64,000 nt of DNA from Pseudomonas putida W15Oct28 (GTDB taxonomy: Bacteria; Pseudomonadota; Gammaproteobacteria; Pseudomonadales; Pseudomonadaceae): NCBI RefSeq assembly GCF_000708715.2, contig NZ_JENB01000026.1, positions 20,577 through 84,576 on the forward strand, written 5' to 3'. Position numbers and translations under genes: made by a program. Under the pieces are notes generated by a model. It was not told the origin of the DNA, ran no database searches, and was given only the letters and a program-made list of their open reading frames with translations. Below, piece after piece: positions 42,110-51,015 of this stretch. Every line of letters begins with the position of its first letter. The first letter of the stretch is position 1.

Positions 42110-44202
42110 TATTTAAACCCCGATACCTTCTGATTACTCATGGCCCTGTAAAACTCTCTGCTGTCGGCACAATAAAGCTGGGGTGCAGTTACTACCGTGC
42201 CTGCTTCGGCAAAACGCCAGCTGTCCAGGAAAGCTTTAGGGTCCCAAATTGCACCGTCTAATTGGGCCTCTTGATTGAAATCAAAAGTGTCCCGATTGAG
42301 AGACTTGGCCCAACCTTTAGCATCCGGTTGATAGCTCATCGCGTTCGCCAAGTCGCGCAGGTAGTAACGCCCATAGCCAGCCAGCGGGTTCAACCAGCCA
42401 AGAGCGCTAAATTCCAGTGCTTTCTTTTCGAACGAAGCGCTAGCGAGATATCCTGGTGGAACCAGTTCAACACCGTTTGGTCTTGGTAGCCCAAGGAGTT
42501 CTGGGCCGCCGTGACACTCAATAATTATCGAAAATTCACGATAAATCTGTTGGTCACACAATTTTACCAAGCTGTGCACATCAATCTCATCGTACGCCTT
42601 CGCAACCAACAAAATATTGGGGTTGACGTTGCTCACGGGCGGCAAGCCAACGCTCGTGAATACTTGGTTGATTCGATGTGCATAGGTATGATTGCTGAAT
42701 ACTTCTCTGATACCAAGCAAGCTACGTCTGCGCCACTCTTTGTCATCCGTCAGCAGTGTATGAATAGCTTCTTCAGCTTCTTGTTCACTGCTCACCATCC
42801 AAACAGCGTCTGACTCGAAAAGTTCCTCAATGCCTTTAGCATAGGTGCTTACCACAGGCGTACCGCAAGCCATCAGCTCGAACACCCTACGGGAAAACAT
42901 TGTAGGTGAATCGGTCACGGAGTTTACATTGAGGAACACGCGATACCTGCTGTACTCGGCACAAAGCTCTTTGTACGGAAGGCTGCCTTTGATTCCAGCC
43001 TGATATTCTTCCGGGAAAGAAAATAGTCCGGTGCCAAAGTTGCGATCGTAGATATCCAGCCCGTGTTTGTTGCCGGCTTGAAGTAACCAGCGCATTGCAC
43101 GGCCACGCTTCGCATGTCGATTTCCGTACCAACTACCTGCAAAACAAGCACGCGGAAGACGTCCTTCCAAAGGTGCGGGCTTATGCAGTTTTGGCTGCGC
43201 AGCGAAGGGGAGCGCATGAACATTCGAATTGCCCGTTTTTTTGCGATACGAAGGGCGAGTATTAGCATCCGTACTAAAAATATGATCGGCTAGTTTGGCA
43301 CTGCACATGAACTTGTCATGATGTACAGGGTCTTCTTTATTCCAAAAAACCATGGGGATTCCACGTTCTCTGGCGTATTGGGACATTAACGCGATTTCTG
43401 GGCCAGGCTTGTTAGAGTATTCTGCGACTCGGAACTGCCAGCTGCCCTGATTACCTTTCCAAGCGCTCTCGATAAAGAACGCGGCAGGCTTGTATTTTTC
43501 AGCCAGGGCATACCAGTTATCCGGCCGTGGTTGGATCAGATTAACTTCCTGCTCAAAGCAACCGGTAGTGAATTCATCCATGACACCGATTACATATGGC
43601 TTGCCGTTTTCTGGGTATTCTGGCCAGCCCAAGATACTGATAGCCTGAACCTCAGCAGACGGAGGGATCAGTTGAATCAGTTCTTCCTTGAGTTGCCGAG
43701 AGATTATTTCAATCTGATCGATATGGATGGCATCGTTAGCAGCTGCGTTGAAGGTGCAGAATCCAATTTCAAGGCTGACACCGCCATCAGGTACTTTAAA
43801 TTCGTGAAGTGTTACTACTTTACCTAGGGTGCAAGGCAGGTATTTATAATACGAGTTCAGCTTTTTGGAGCGTGCGAGCTTGCCGCCTAGCTCGACAATC
43901 TCGTCTCCATCAAGGTCCAGCAGTTTAACCAGCAGCAGCGCTTTACGGTTTACGTCGGCAGTATTTTCATACGTCACTGCGACCCGAACGGAAACGGTAT
44001 CACCTGATTTGACAGCGGCACTGTTCCACTGTGGGGAGGCAGTCAAGGTGATGCGGTTGCTTTCAACCACTTCGACAGTTGGAAGCGGCTCGTTCTTCTC
44101 CATTCCAATGCGAACAGCTACCTTTCGGTTTTTCACCAAAGACTCGTAGATACCTAGACTTTGCGCCATTTTTTTTAACCATCGACGCCCCCATTTTTTC
44201 AT
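42109..44202 (-). CDS. CgeB-like glycosyltransferase with N-terminal beta domain
   Basis: This 697-residue protein has an N-terminal region (about 40-175) that reads as a beta sandwich (VTYENTADVNRKALLLVKLL). A CgeB-type glycosyltransferase follows: FIESAWKGNQGSWQFRVAEY, MVFWNKEDPVHHDKF, ACFAGSWYGNRHAKRGRAM, and FSRRVFELMACGTPVVSTYA with the donor-site glutamate. The last about 150 residues look like a further strand-helix region. It is one of four consecutive glycosyltransferase genes in this direction. The acceptor is unknown. Confidence 0.82.
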   Translation of the reverse strand: MKKWGRRWLKKMAQSLGIYESLVKNRKVAVRIGMEKNEPLPTVEVVESNRITLTASPQWNSAAVKSGDTVSVRVAVTYENTADVNRKALLLVKLLDLDGDEIVELGGKLARSKKLNSYYKYLPCTLGKVVTLHEFKVPDGGVSLEIGFCTFNAAANDAIHIDQIEIISRQLKEELIQLIPPSAEVQAISILGWPEYPENGKPYVIGVMDEFTTGCFEQEVNLIQPRPDNWYALAEKYKPAAFFIESAWKGNQGSWQFRVAEYSNKPGPEIALMSQYARERGIPMVFWNKEDPVHHDKFMCSAKLADHIFSTDANTRPSYRKKTGNSNVHALPFAAQPKLHKPAPLEGRLPRACFAGSWYGNRHAKRGRAMRWLLQAGNKHGLDIYDRNFGTGLFSFPEEYQAGIKGSLPYKELCAEYSRYRVFLNVNSVTDSPTMFSRRVFELMACGTPVVSTYAKGIEELFESDAVWMVSSEQEAEEAIHTLLTDDKEWRRRSLLGIREVFSNHTYAHRINQVFTSVGLPPVSNVNPNILLVAKAYDEIDVHSLVKLCDQQIYREFSIIIECHGGPELLGLPRPNGVELVPPGYLASASFEKKALEFSALGWLNPLAGYGRYYLRDLANAMSYQPDAKGWAKSLNRDTFDFNQEAQLDGAIWDPKAFLDSWRFAEAGTVVTAPQLYCADSREFYRAMSNQKVSGFK

Positions 44203-44335
44203 TTGCCTTCCCCGTAAAACTTAGAAACTGAAATATTAATTAAGTGTAAACTGGTTTGAGATTTACTTGATTGCTCGGCGCTAATCAATTTAATAAATTT
44301 ATGTGCTCTATATAATCTTCCATGAAAAAATTGAG
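44203..44335. other. AT-rich gap, no gene seen
   Basis: A short, strongly AT-rich gap separates the CgeB-like gene from the next glycosyltransferase gene. It could hold an internal promoter for the leftward genes, but no clear motif was found. Confidence 0.4.
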
Positions 44336-45583
44336 TCATGTTTCAGTGTTCGCAAGCTTGTTCGGGCTCTCCGATGCATGATCATTTTTGCGCTTTGCAG
44401 GGAGGGTCTGGTATATATCTTGCGCCATTTTTTGCTTGATAAATGACCTGGAGTATTCGGCGACAAACTCCTTCCGGCAAACCGGCTCTAAAATTAGTTT
44501 TTCAAGAGCTTCAATGGCGCTTTCTATATTGCCGGGAGAGAAAATTGCAATGTTATTTATACGGTGGTTGGCGAATCGACGCGCATAGCCGGTCAGCCCG
44601 GCCCAGATAGGTTTACCTGTTGCTGCGTACTCGAAGAGCTTAGATGGCAGTACTTTTCGAAACGCCTTCAAGTCGTTCAGGTGTAGGAATAGTACATCCG
44701 CCGATTCGTAAGCCTTAAGTAACTTGTCACGTTTCATTGGAGGGCTAATCAAAACGTTGGAAACACCATGTAACTGCAGTTCTCGAAACAATCGATCCGA
44801 TGCCCCGCCTGCGCCGATCAAATGAAACTCAACACGATTTTCTAAGCGCTTAGCCAGCTGAGGTATGATGATATGCAAGCCTTGGCCAATGCCAAGATTT
44901 CCGGCATAGACAATGCGTAGCTTTGTCTTCTCATCAGTATCCATCGAGCGAGGCTCAGAGGGCTTCATTCGCAAAAATAATTCGTCAACACCATTGGTGT
45001 ACTGTGCAAACTCAAGCTCCGGATATCGCCTTGAAAAGTACGGTAGAAATCCTGGTGAAATCAGGTTGACACGACTTGCTTGGCGAATTGTCCACCGCTC
45101 GATTGGCGAAAAAACAGTCGCGGCTAACTTGCCAAGTCGATAAGGGAATAGCTCTGGCAAAGTGTCGACAAAAATATCGCGAATATCCAGGTACAGACTA
45201 GCTCGAACTCGCTTTGCTACCAAAGCCCCAAGGGAGGCAGTCATTAGTCTAGAAGAAGTAGCTACAACTAAATCATATTTTTTATGTTTTACCGAGGAAA
45301 ACACTGCTTTAGCATAGGCAGCAAATGCAATTGCTTGATCAACTATCCCGCTTTGATGGCTGGGAAGGTCTATTCTGCGGATGCTGATAGCCCCATTTTG
45401 CTCAAATTGTGGTGCGTCTTTTACATAGTTATGATAGCGGTTCGGGCGTGTCGTAATTACATCGATCTGAGCACTGTCCCCAAGCTCATGCTGAAGCGAC
45501 TTCACCAGTGCTTCTGCCCGAAATGCCCCTGCGGAAAGATCAGGTGTGTAATAAAAACTAAGAATCAGGATTCTAGGGTTCAT
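44336..45583 (-). CDS. glycosyltransferase family 4 (WbuB/WcaI-like)
   Basis: This 415-residue GT-B enzyme starts ILILSFYYTPDLSAGAFRAE, the typical N terminus of WbuB-like amino-sugar transferases. It contains SLYLDIRDIFVDTLPEL, IVYAGNLGIGQGLHIIIPQL and the donor motif SKLFEYAATGKPIWAGLTG. The family fits transfer of an N-acetylated amino sugar; the exact sugar is not known. The start overlaps the upstream gene by four bases. Confidence 0.85.
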   Translation of the reverse strand: MNPRILILSFYYTPDLSAGAFRAEALVKSLQHELGDSAQIDVITTRPNRYHNYVKDAPQFEQNGAISIRRIDLPSHQSGIVDQAIAFAAYAKAVFSSVKHKKYDLVVATSSRLMTASLGALVAKRVRASLYLDIRDIFVDTLPELFPYRLGKLAATVFSPIERWTIRQASRVNLISPGFLPYFSRRYPELEFAQYTNGVDELFLRMKPSEPRSMDTDEKTKLRIVYAGNLGIGQGLHIIIPQLAKRLENRVEFHLIGAGGASDRLFRELQLHGVSNVLISPPMKRDKLLKAYESADVLFLHLNDLKAFRKVLPSKLFEYAATGKPIWAGLTGYARRFANHRINNIAIFSPGNIESAIEALEKLILEPVCRKEFVAEYSRSFIKQKMAQDIYQTLPAKRKNDHASESPNKLANTET

Positions 45584-46815
45584 GAACGGACCCCAACATT
45601 TTTACCCAGTAACTGGTTGTACAGTTCAACCAATTTATTTTCCTGCTCTTCCCAGTTAAGTTCCAATGCCGCACGATCTGAGTTGCCCGCCATGATTTTT
45701 CGCATGTCTGGGTTTTCAATCAAGGTTTTCAATGCGGTTGCGAGTGCTTGGATATCCTTTCCGTTCAGGAGCAAACCGACCTCATGTTTTTCAACAACTT
45801 TTCTGATCTCAGGCAAGTTGGTCGCGACAATTGGAAGGCCGGCTATCAAATACTCAAACAGCTTGTTTGAGTCTGTAGTGAAGTGGTTGAAGCAAGTATT
45901 TTCAATGGGCTGAACACCAATGTCTGCGGAAGCCGTGTATTCAGGTAGCTCAGCCAATTTTACGGTTGGAATAAAGTGCACACGATCACTCACACCCAGC
46001 GACTGGCTCAGGTTGATCAGTGATTGTGCCAAGCGACCACCGCCTATAAACACGAAATAGGCGTCGGGAACTAGCACCGCAGCATGCACCAGCTTGTGCA
46101 AGCCGCGTCCTTGCTGCAGGCCACCTTGATAAAGGATGATAGGCCATTGTTTTTCCAGGCCCAGTTCATCGCGAATTCGGTGGGTGTTAGAACGCGACAG
46201 GTAGCGTGGTCTGTTCTGAAGAACCGTAGGGCGTACGACACCATACGCCCTGGCAAAGAATTTTGAGCGAGCTTCAGTAGTGGTAATCACACCCGAGGCG
46301 CGAGGCATCAGATGCTTTTCGATGAAGCCGACTATTCGCCGGATGCCCTTGTAGCCTTCACGGCTAGTACTTATTTCATGAGCATCGTAGATCAGCGGTG
46401 CCCGGCTAGTGATCGCCGCTAGCCAGCCGGTAGGCAATGTATTCACATCATGAGCGTGAACGGCGTCTGGCCGATAGCTCACTACATTGGCAAAGAACTT
46501 GAGATGTGCCCAAACTCTACCGCAGGCGCGGAGCATCAGCACGGGTGCAGATGAGCGGGAGCCTTTTTGCGGCAGCGCCTTGGCTGCTGCATCTTGCGGG
46601 GCCTGCTTTCTTGTTGGCCAGAGCGAGACCATGTCAGGACTAACGCGTATTACTTGAATGCCGTCTTCCAGGGTCTCACGTGGCTGGGTAACACCAGGCT
46701 TGTGCAGTGCGAACACTCGAACCTGATAACCTGCTTTTTGAAGGGTCTGAGCTTCTTTGAGCACGCGGGCATCATTCAGAAACTCATTCCATACGATCAT
46801 GGCAATTTTTTTCAT
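45580..46815 (-). CDS. glycosyltransferase family 4
   Basis: This 411-residue GT-B protein starts MKKIAMIVWNEFLNDARVLK. It has HAHDVNTLPTGWLAAI, LIYDAHEISTSREGY, ILYQGGLQQGRGLHKLVHAA and the donor-site motif SNKLFEYLIAGLPIVATNLP. The ATG at 46815 is preferred over an upstream in-frame start at 46878, since the conserved first beta strand begins right after it. It is the first gene of the leftward AT-richer run, 168 bases downstream of wecC. Confidence 0.88.
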   Translation of the reverse strand: MKKIAMIVWNEFLNDARVLKEAQTLQKAGYQVRVFALHKPGVTQPRETLEDGIQVIRVSPDMVSLWPTRKQAPQDAAAKALPQKGSRSSAPVLMLRACGRVWAHLKFFANVVSYRPDAVHAHDVNTLPTGWLAAITSRAPLIYDAHEISTSREGYKGIRRIVGFIEKHLMPRASGVITTTEARSKFFARAYGVVRPTVLQNRPRYLSRSNTHRIRDELGLEKQWPIILYQGGLQQGRGLHKLVHAAVLVPDAYFVFIGGGRLAQSLINLSQSLGVSDRVHFIPTVKLAELPEYTASADIGVQPIENTCFNHFTTDSNKLFEYLIAGLPIVATNLPEIRKVVEKHEVGLLLNGKDIQALATALKTLIENPDMRKIMAGNSDRAALELNWEEQENKLVELYNQLLGKNVGVRS

Positions 46816-46983
46816 GATCGTGACACCTGCATCGAAGTGGCAGAAACAATCCGCACTGAGGAACGGGATCTGCCACATTGCGTCAACGCAGAGGCTTGAA
46901 CATTTTGACCAGCCACCACGGCACGCCGGGTTAACCGGTATAGCGTGAGGGCGGGATCAAAACGTTCCATCGCAGCAAAGACT

Positions 46984-48246
46984 TCAGTTTTGAGTAACGC
47001 CGGCGGCATCGATTACGAATGCAGCGTCACGAACGTTGAAGGTTTCTTTGAATTCACGGTGTTTAACCAGCAGCACGTGAATATCTGCGCTGTCTTGGGC
47101 ATAGACGAAATCGACATGCTCGTGGTGCGCCAAGCGCTGTGGCAAGGCTTCGATATTCGGCTCGACCAGTTGCAGGGTGGCTTCCAGTTCGTTGCCCAGG
47201 CGCTCGGCAATGCTCAGGGCCGGGCTTTCGCGCAGGTCGTCGATGTCGGCCTTGAAGGCCAGGCCGTAGCAGGCGATTTTCACTTGCTGGGCCGACTTGC
47301 CCGGGTTTTTGATCAGGAAGTTGGCCAGGGCCATCTTGACCTTGTCGATTACCCACTCAGGCTTGCTGTCGTTGACCACACGGGCGGTGCGAATCAGGCG
47401 AGCTTGTTCTGGAGTCTGGCTGACGATGAACCATGGGTCCACGGCGATGCAGTGGCCGCCAACACCTGGGCCGGGCTGCAGAATGTTGACGCGCGGGTGG
47501 TGGTTGGCCAGGCGAATCAGCTCCCACACGTCGATGTCCAGCTTGTCGCAGATGATCGACAGTTCGTTGGCGAAGGCAATGTTCACGTCACGGAAGCTGT
47601 TTTCGGTCAGCTTGCACATTTCGGCGGTGCGGGCGTTGGTGACAATGCACTCGCCTTCGACGAAGGTGCGGTACAGGCGTACGGCCGCTTCGGAGCACTT
47701 CTTGGTCATGCCACCGATGATACGGTCGTTTTCCACCAGCTCGCGCAGCACGTGGCCTGGCAGTACGCGCTCAGGGCAGTGGGCGATGCGCACGTCGGAG
47801 TCTTCACCGTGGGTCTGTGGGAAGCTCAGGTCCGGGCGAGCCTGGGCCAGCCAGAACGCCATCTGCTCGGTGGCACCGACCGGGGAGGTGGACTCCAGAA
47901 TGACCAGGTCACCCTTTTTCAGCACTGGCGCGATGGCCTTGCTGGCGGACTCGATGTAGCTCAGGTCCGGCTGGTGGTCATCCATGAACGGGGTCGGCAC
48001 GGCGATAAGGAAGGCATCGGCGGCTTCCGGCACGGTGGAGGCACGCAGGTAGCCTTCGGTTACGGCAGCGTGAACCACCATGTCCAGCTCAGGCTCAACG
48101 ATGTGGATTTCGCCGCGGTTGATGGTGTCGACCGCGTGCTGGTTCACATCGATACCGATCACGTGCTTCTTGCGGGCGGCGAAAACGGCGGCGGTTGGCA
48201 GGCCGATATAGCCCAGGCCTACGACGGAAATCTTGTTGAAGCTCAT
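46984..48246 (-). CDS. wecC: UDP-N-acetyl-D-mannosamine dehydrogenase
   Basis: WecC oxidises UDP-ManNAc to UDP-ManNAcA using two NAD. The protein is 420 residues, the same length as E. coli WecC. It has ISVVGLGYIGLPTAAVFAAR, the mid-domain ERVLPGHVLRELVENDRIIG, the catalytic cysteine in GPGVGGHCIAVDPWF, and YGLAFKADIDDLRESPA. GC-rich codons, unlike the glycosyltransferases downstream, mark it as backbone-like. It overlaps wecB by four bases. The product would feed a ManNAcA-containing glycan. Confidence 0.94.
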   Translation of the reverse strand: MSFNKISVVGLGYIGLPTAAVFAARKKHVIGIDVNQHAVDTINRGEIHIVEPELDMVVHAAVTEGYLRASTVPEAADAFLIAVPTPFMDDHQPDLSYIESASKAIAPVLKKGDLVILESTSPVGATEQMAFWLAQARPDLSFPQTHGEDSDVRIAHCPERVLPGHVLRELVENDRIIGGMTKKCSEAAVRLYRTFVEGECIVTNARTAEMCKLTENSFRDVNIAFANELSIICDKLDIDVWELIRLANHHPRVNILQPGPGVGGHCIAVDPWFIVSQTPEQARLIRTARVVNDSKPEWVIDKVKMALANFLIKNPGKSAQQVKIACYGLAFKADIDDLRESPALSIAERLGNELEATLQLVEPNIEALPQRLAHHEHVDFVYAQDSADIHVLLVKHREFKETFNVRDAAFVIDAAGVTQN

Positions 48247-49385
48247 GCTGCGTCCTTGGAGTTAGAGAATGCGGAGAGTGCGTCGAGGATTCGCGTGCAC
48301 GCTTTTCCATCGCCGTAAGGGTTGTGGGCGAAGCTCATCTCACGGTAGATCGCGTCGTCGGTGAGTAGCTTTGCCAGGTTTTCGGTGATCGATTCCACAT
48401 TGGTGCCCACCAGCTTCACGGTACCGGCAGCCACGGCTTCCGGGCGCTCGGTGGTGTCACGCATGACCAGCACGGGTTTGCCGAGGGCAGGGGCTTCTTC
48501 CTGGATGCCGCCGGAATCGGTGAGGATCAGGTACGAGCGGGTCATCAGGTAGACGAACGGCAGGTAGTCCAGCGGCTCGATCAGGTGGATGTTGTTGACG
48601 TCGGCCAGCAGGCGGTTCACCGGTTCGCGTACGTTCGGGTTCAGGTGGACCGGGTAGACGATGTCCACGTCAGGGAATTGACGCGCGGTCTGTACCAGGC
48701 CCTGGCAGATACGCTCGAAGCCATCACCGAAGTTTTCGCGGCGGTGGCCGGTGACCAGCACCATGCGGCGCTCCGGGTTCAGGAAGCTGAACTGGGCTTC
48801 GAACTGGCTTTTCAGGGCCGGGCTTTCCAGCTTGCGGACTACTTCCAGCAGCGCATCGATCACCGTGTTGCCGGTGGTGTAGATGGTCGCGGGGTCGGTG
48901 CCTTCACGCAGCAGGTTGTCCTGCGAGTTGGTGGTAGGCGCGAAGTGCAGGGCGGCCAGGGCGCCGGTCAGGCGGCGGTTGCCTTCTTCTGGCCAAGGCG
49001 AATACAGGTTGCCGGTGCGCAGGCCTGCTTCCACGTGGGCGATCGGAATCTGCTGGTAGTAGGCGGCCAGGCTGGTGGCCAGGGTTGTTGCGGTGTCGCC
49101 GTGCACCAGTACCACGTCGGGCTTGAACTCGGCCAGCACAGGTTTCAGACCCTGCAGAATGGCAGTGGTCACGTCGGTCAGGTCCTGGCCGGGCTTCATG
49201 ATGTTCAAGTCGTAGTCGGGCGTGATCTCGAACAGTTCCAGAACCTGGTCAAGCATCTGGCGGTGCTGGCCAGTTACGCAGACGCGCGACTCGAAACGGT
49301 CGTCCTGGGCAAGGTTGAGGGCCAGCGGTGCCATTTTGATGGCTTCTGGGCGGGTGCCAAATACGATGAGGGTCTTGAGGGACAC
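48243..49385 (-). CDS. wecB: UDP-N-acetylglucosamine 2-epimerase (non-hydrolysing)
   Basis: WecB interconverts UDP-GlcNAc and UDP-ManNAc. The 380-residue protein starts MSLKTLIVFGTRPEAIKMAP and shows VLVHGDTATTLATSLAAYY, HVEAGLRTGNLYSPWPEEGN, VTGHRRENFGDGFERI and LTDSGGIQEEAPALGKPVLV. It heads the leftward transcription unit; the 685-base region upstream should contain its promoter. Confidence 0.96.
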   Translation of the reverse strand: MSLKTLIVFGTRPEAIKMAPLALNLAQDDRFESRVCVTGQHRQMLDQVLELFEITPDYDLNIMKPGQDLTDVTTAILQGLKPVLAEFKPDVVLVHGDTATTLATSLAAYYQQIPIAHVEAGLRTGNLYSPWPEEGNRRLTGALAALHFAPTTNSQDNLLREGTDPATIYTTGNTVIDALLEVVRKLESPALKSQFEAQFSFLNPERRMVLVTGHRRENFGDGFERICQGLVQTARQFPDVDIVYPVHLNPNVREPVNRLLADVNNIHLIEPLDYLPFVYLMTRSYLILTDSGGIQEEAPALGKPVLVMRDTTERPEAVAAGTVKLVGTNVESITENLAKLLTDDAIYREMSFAHNPYGDGKACTRILDALSAFSNSKDAA

Positions 49386-50070
49386 GGCGACGGTCTTCTG
49401 TATGAGAGTGAAGGCGGTTGGAACTGGTGCTAACGGTAAGGATCTCGGGTGTTACTCAGGTCGGCCGGGGGTGGCCTGCTGGCGCAGCACGATGGAAATC
49501 GGGCAAGGCCAGTGGGGGAGATGAAAAAAAATTCATTCTGCTCGGATCCTTCAAGCGAAGCGGTTGTCCTAAGTCCGCAAATTTATCATTTCGTCATCAA
49601 TATGACATCCCATCTGGCACGTTTTTTTCCCCTGATCGTAGGAAAATGCCGATAAGTATCGATGGGTTGGATCCTATTTTCGTTTAAATGATCAACAAAA
49701 ACGATTGTTTGATGTTATTCAGACATCATGCCAACGAAGTCAATATCACTAAGGTATACGACGAACGGGTGGGGGCCTTGGCCGGCAAGGCTTGTGGGAA
49801 AAACAACAGCGTTTTGTCTGAATGAAACCCAGGTTAAACGGGAATTTACCTGGCGGCGATTTGCTATCGCTTTTTTTTCATGAAGTTAACTTGAAATATG
49901 GCGTAACGCCATCATTTTCGTGTGGCCAAAGTTGCTTTTTTTACTGTTGGATTCGGTAACGATTAAATGGGCCGAGTCGCTGTTTGCAGAATCGCAGAAC
50001 CGCTAGGGTTTGTTGCGCAGCCGAAGGAAAACGGCTGCTGGAAAATGACTAACCCAAGGAGTGTTCATCA
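49386..50070. other. long intergenic region between wecB and comEA-like
   Basis: A 685-base divergent region with AT-rich stretches (for example 49560-49730 and 49800-49960) holds no supported gene. It must carry the wecB promoter (minus) and the comEA-like promoter (plus). It contains one terminator-like hairpin (separate entry) and a small palindrome ggcgtaacgcc at 49900-49910. A short regulatory RNA is possible but not shown. Confidence 0.6.
49856..49878 (+). terminator. small hairpin with T8, possible end of a short transcript
   Basis: gcgat-ttgct-atcgc followed by eight T. The stem is only five base pairs, so it is a weak candidate. No gene ends before it on the plus strand, so if it works it would end an unannotated short RNA. 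Confidence 0.35.
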
Positions 50071-50406
50071 ATGCGTAACAACGTTCTGTCGTACCTGCTG
50101 CTGCCGCTGTTCGCCAGCCTGTCTTTCTCCCTTAGCGCGGCCCCTGCCAGCACTGCTGCGGTGCTCGAACCGGTGCCGGTGGTGGCCCAGGTGCAGGCCC
50201 AGCAGGCGCCGCGGCTGGACCTGAACAAGGCCGATGCGCTGACTTTGCAGAAGGAGCTGAACGGGATAGGTAAGGCCAAGGCCGAGGCCATCGTGGCTTA
50301 TCGCGAGGCCAATGGGCCGTTTGCTTCGGTGGATGAGCTGCTGGAGATCAAGGGAATCGGGAACGCGTTGCTGGAGCGGAACCGGGATAAGGTGATGGTG
50401 GAGTAA
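50071..50406 (+). CDS. ComEA-like helix-hairpin-helix DNA-binding protein
   Basis: This 111-residue exported protein has a signal peptide (MRNNVLSYLLLPLFASLSFS, cleavage likely after LSAA-type residues near 24), a proline/glutamine-rich linker and a C-terminal (HhH)2 domain: LDLNKADALTLQKELNGIGK and FASVDELLEIKGIGNALLER. ComEA proteins bind DNA in the periplasm during uptake. A good AAGGAG site precedes the ATG. A gene of this kind also marks the right edge of the O-antigen locus in P. aeruginosa. Confidence 0.9.
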   Translation: MRNNVLSYLLLPLFASLSFSLSAAPASTAAVLEPVPVVAQVQAQQAPRLDLNKADALTLQKELNGIGKAKAEAIVAYREANGPFASVDELLEIKGIGNALLERNRDKVMVE

Positions 50407-50449
50407 GGGGCAGTAGGGCAGCCTGCGGGTGGGGTTGCCTTTCAGAAAT

Positions 50450-50545
50450 TGGGGCTGCTTTGCAGCCCATCGCGACACAAGGCCGCTCCTACAGGGACCA
50501 CGTTCATTGTTGAAGGGGTGGTTTGTGCAGGGGCGGCTTTGTGTT
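50450..50545. repeat. REP-like sequence, divergent pair
   Basis: The stretch atcgcgacacaaggccgctc at about 50469-50488 followed by ctacaggg is the gcgacacaagg variant of the P. putida REP. A decayed inverted partner (gcaggggcggctttgtg) follows at about 50527-50543. Confidence 0.65.
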
Positions 50546-50664
50546 TAGAAGGGATAGCGTTTGGTGAAGTAAAAATACTATAAAACAATGGGTTAAAAGT
50601 TGCTTTCAGTAGGCGTCAAAAAGCCGTCTGAAGAAATGGCTGTAAAACCCTATGCTTAAATCTT

Positions 50665-50832
50665 TTAGCGGTCTTGCGCATCCTTGGCATCCGCTTCGGC
50701 ATTGCGCTCATGCACCTTGCGCAGTTGCTCGTCAGTCAGTGGCAATTTTTTTGCCGTATCGCGCAGCATCATCAGCCCACCGACGATGGAGCCGAGGGCT
50801 ATGATGAGGATCAGCCAGGCATACCAGGGCAT
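50665..50832 (-). CDS. small membrane protein, DUF2897-like
   Basis: This 55-residue protein starts MPWYAWLILIIALGSIVGGL, a single membrane helix, followed by a charged tail (PLTDEQLRKVHERNAEADAK). The start is the ATG at 50832 with an AAGGAG-type site; longer in-frame readings add unrelated residues. The size and layout match the DUF2897 family common in Pseudomonas. Function unknown. Confidence 0.75.
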   Translation of the reverse strand: MPWYAWLILIIALGSIVGGLMMLRDTAKKLPLTDEQLRKVHERNAEADAKDAQDR

Positions 50833-51015
50833 TGTCGTTCTCCTTAAACGGGTGGTGGGGCAGTGCTTGTACGAATTTTGAGCAGTAACCCGTTCCGTTG
50901 GTTCAATTATAGAAGCCAGCGGCCGTCGGGCCAATTCGGTGATCCGCGGGCCCCAAAGCCTGCGTGACTTCGTTTACAATGCGCGCCGTTTTCGACTTGC
51001 CAAGAGACCCTGCCC

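Noticed and set aside
49386..50070. A second ops/JUMPStart element ahead of wecB
   Set aside because: No reverse-complement match to GGTAGCGT was found in this region.
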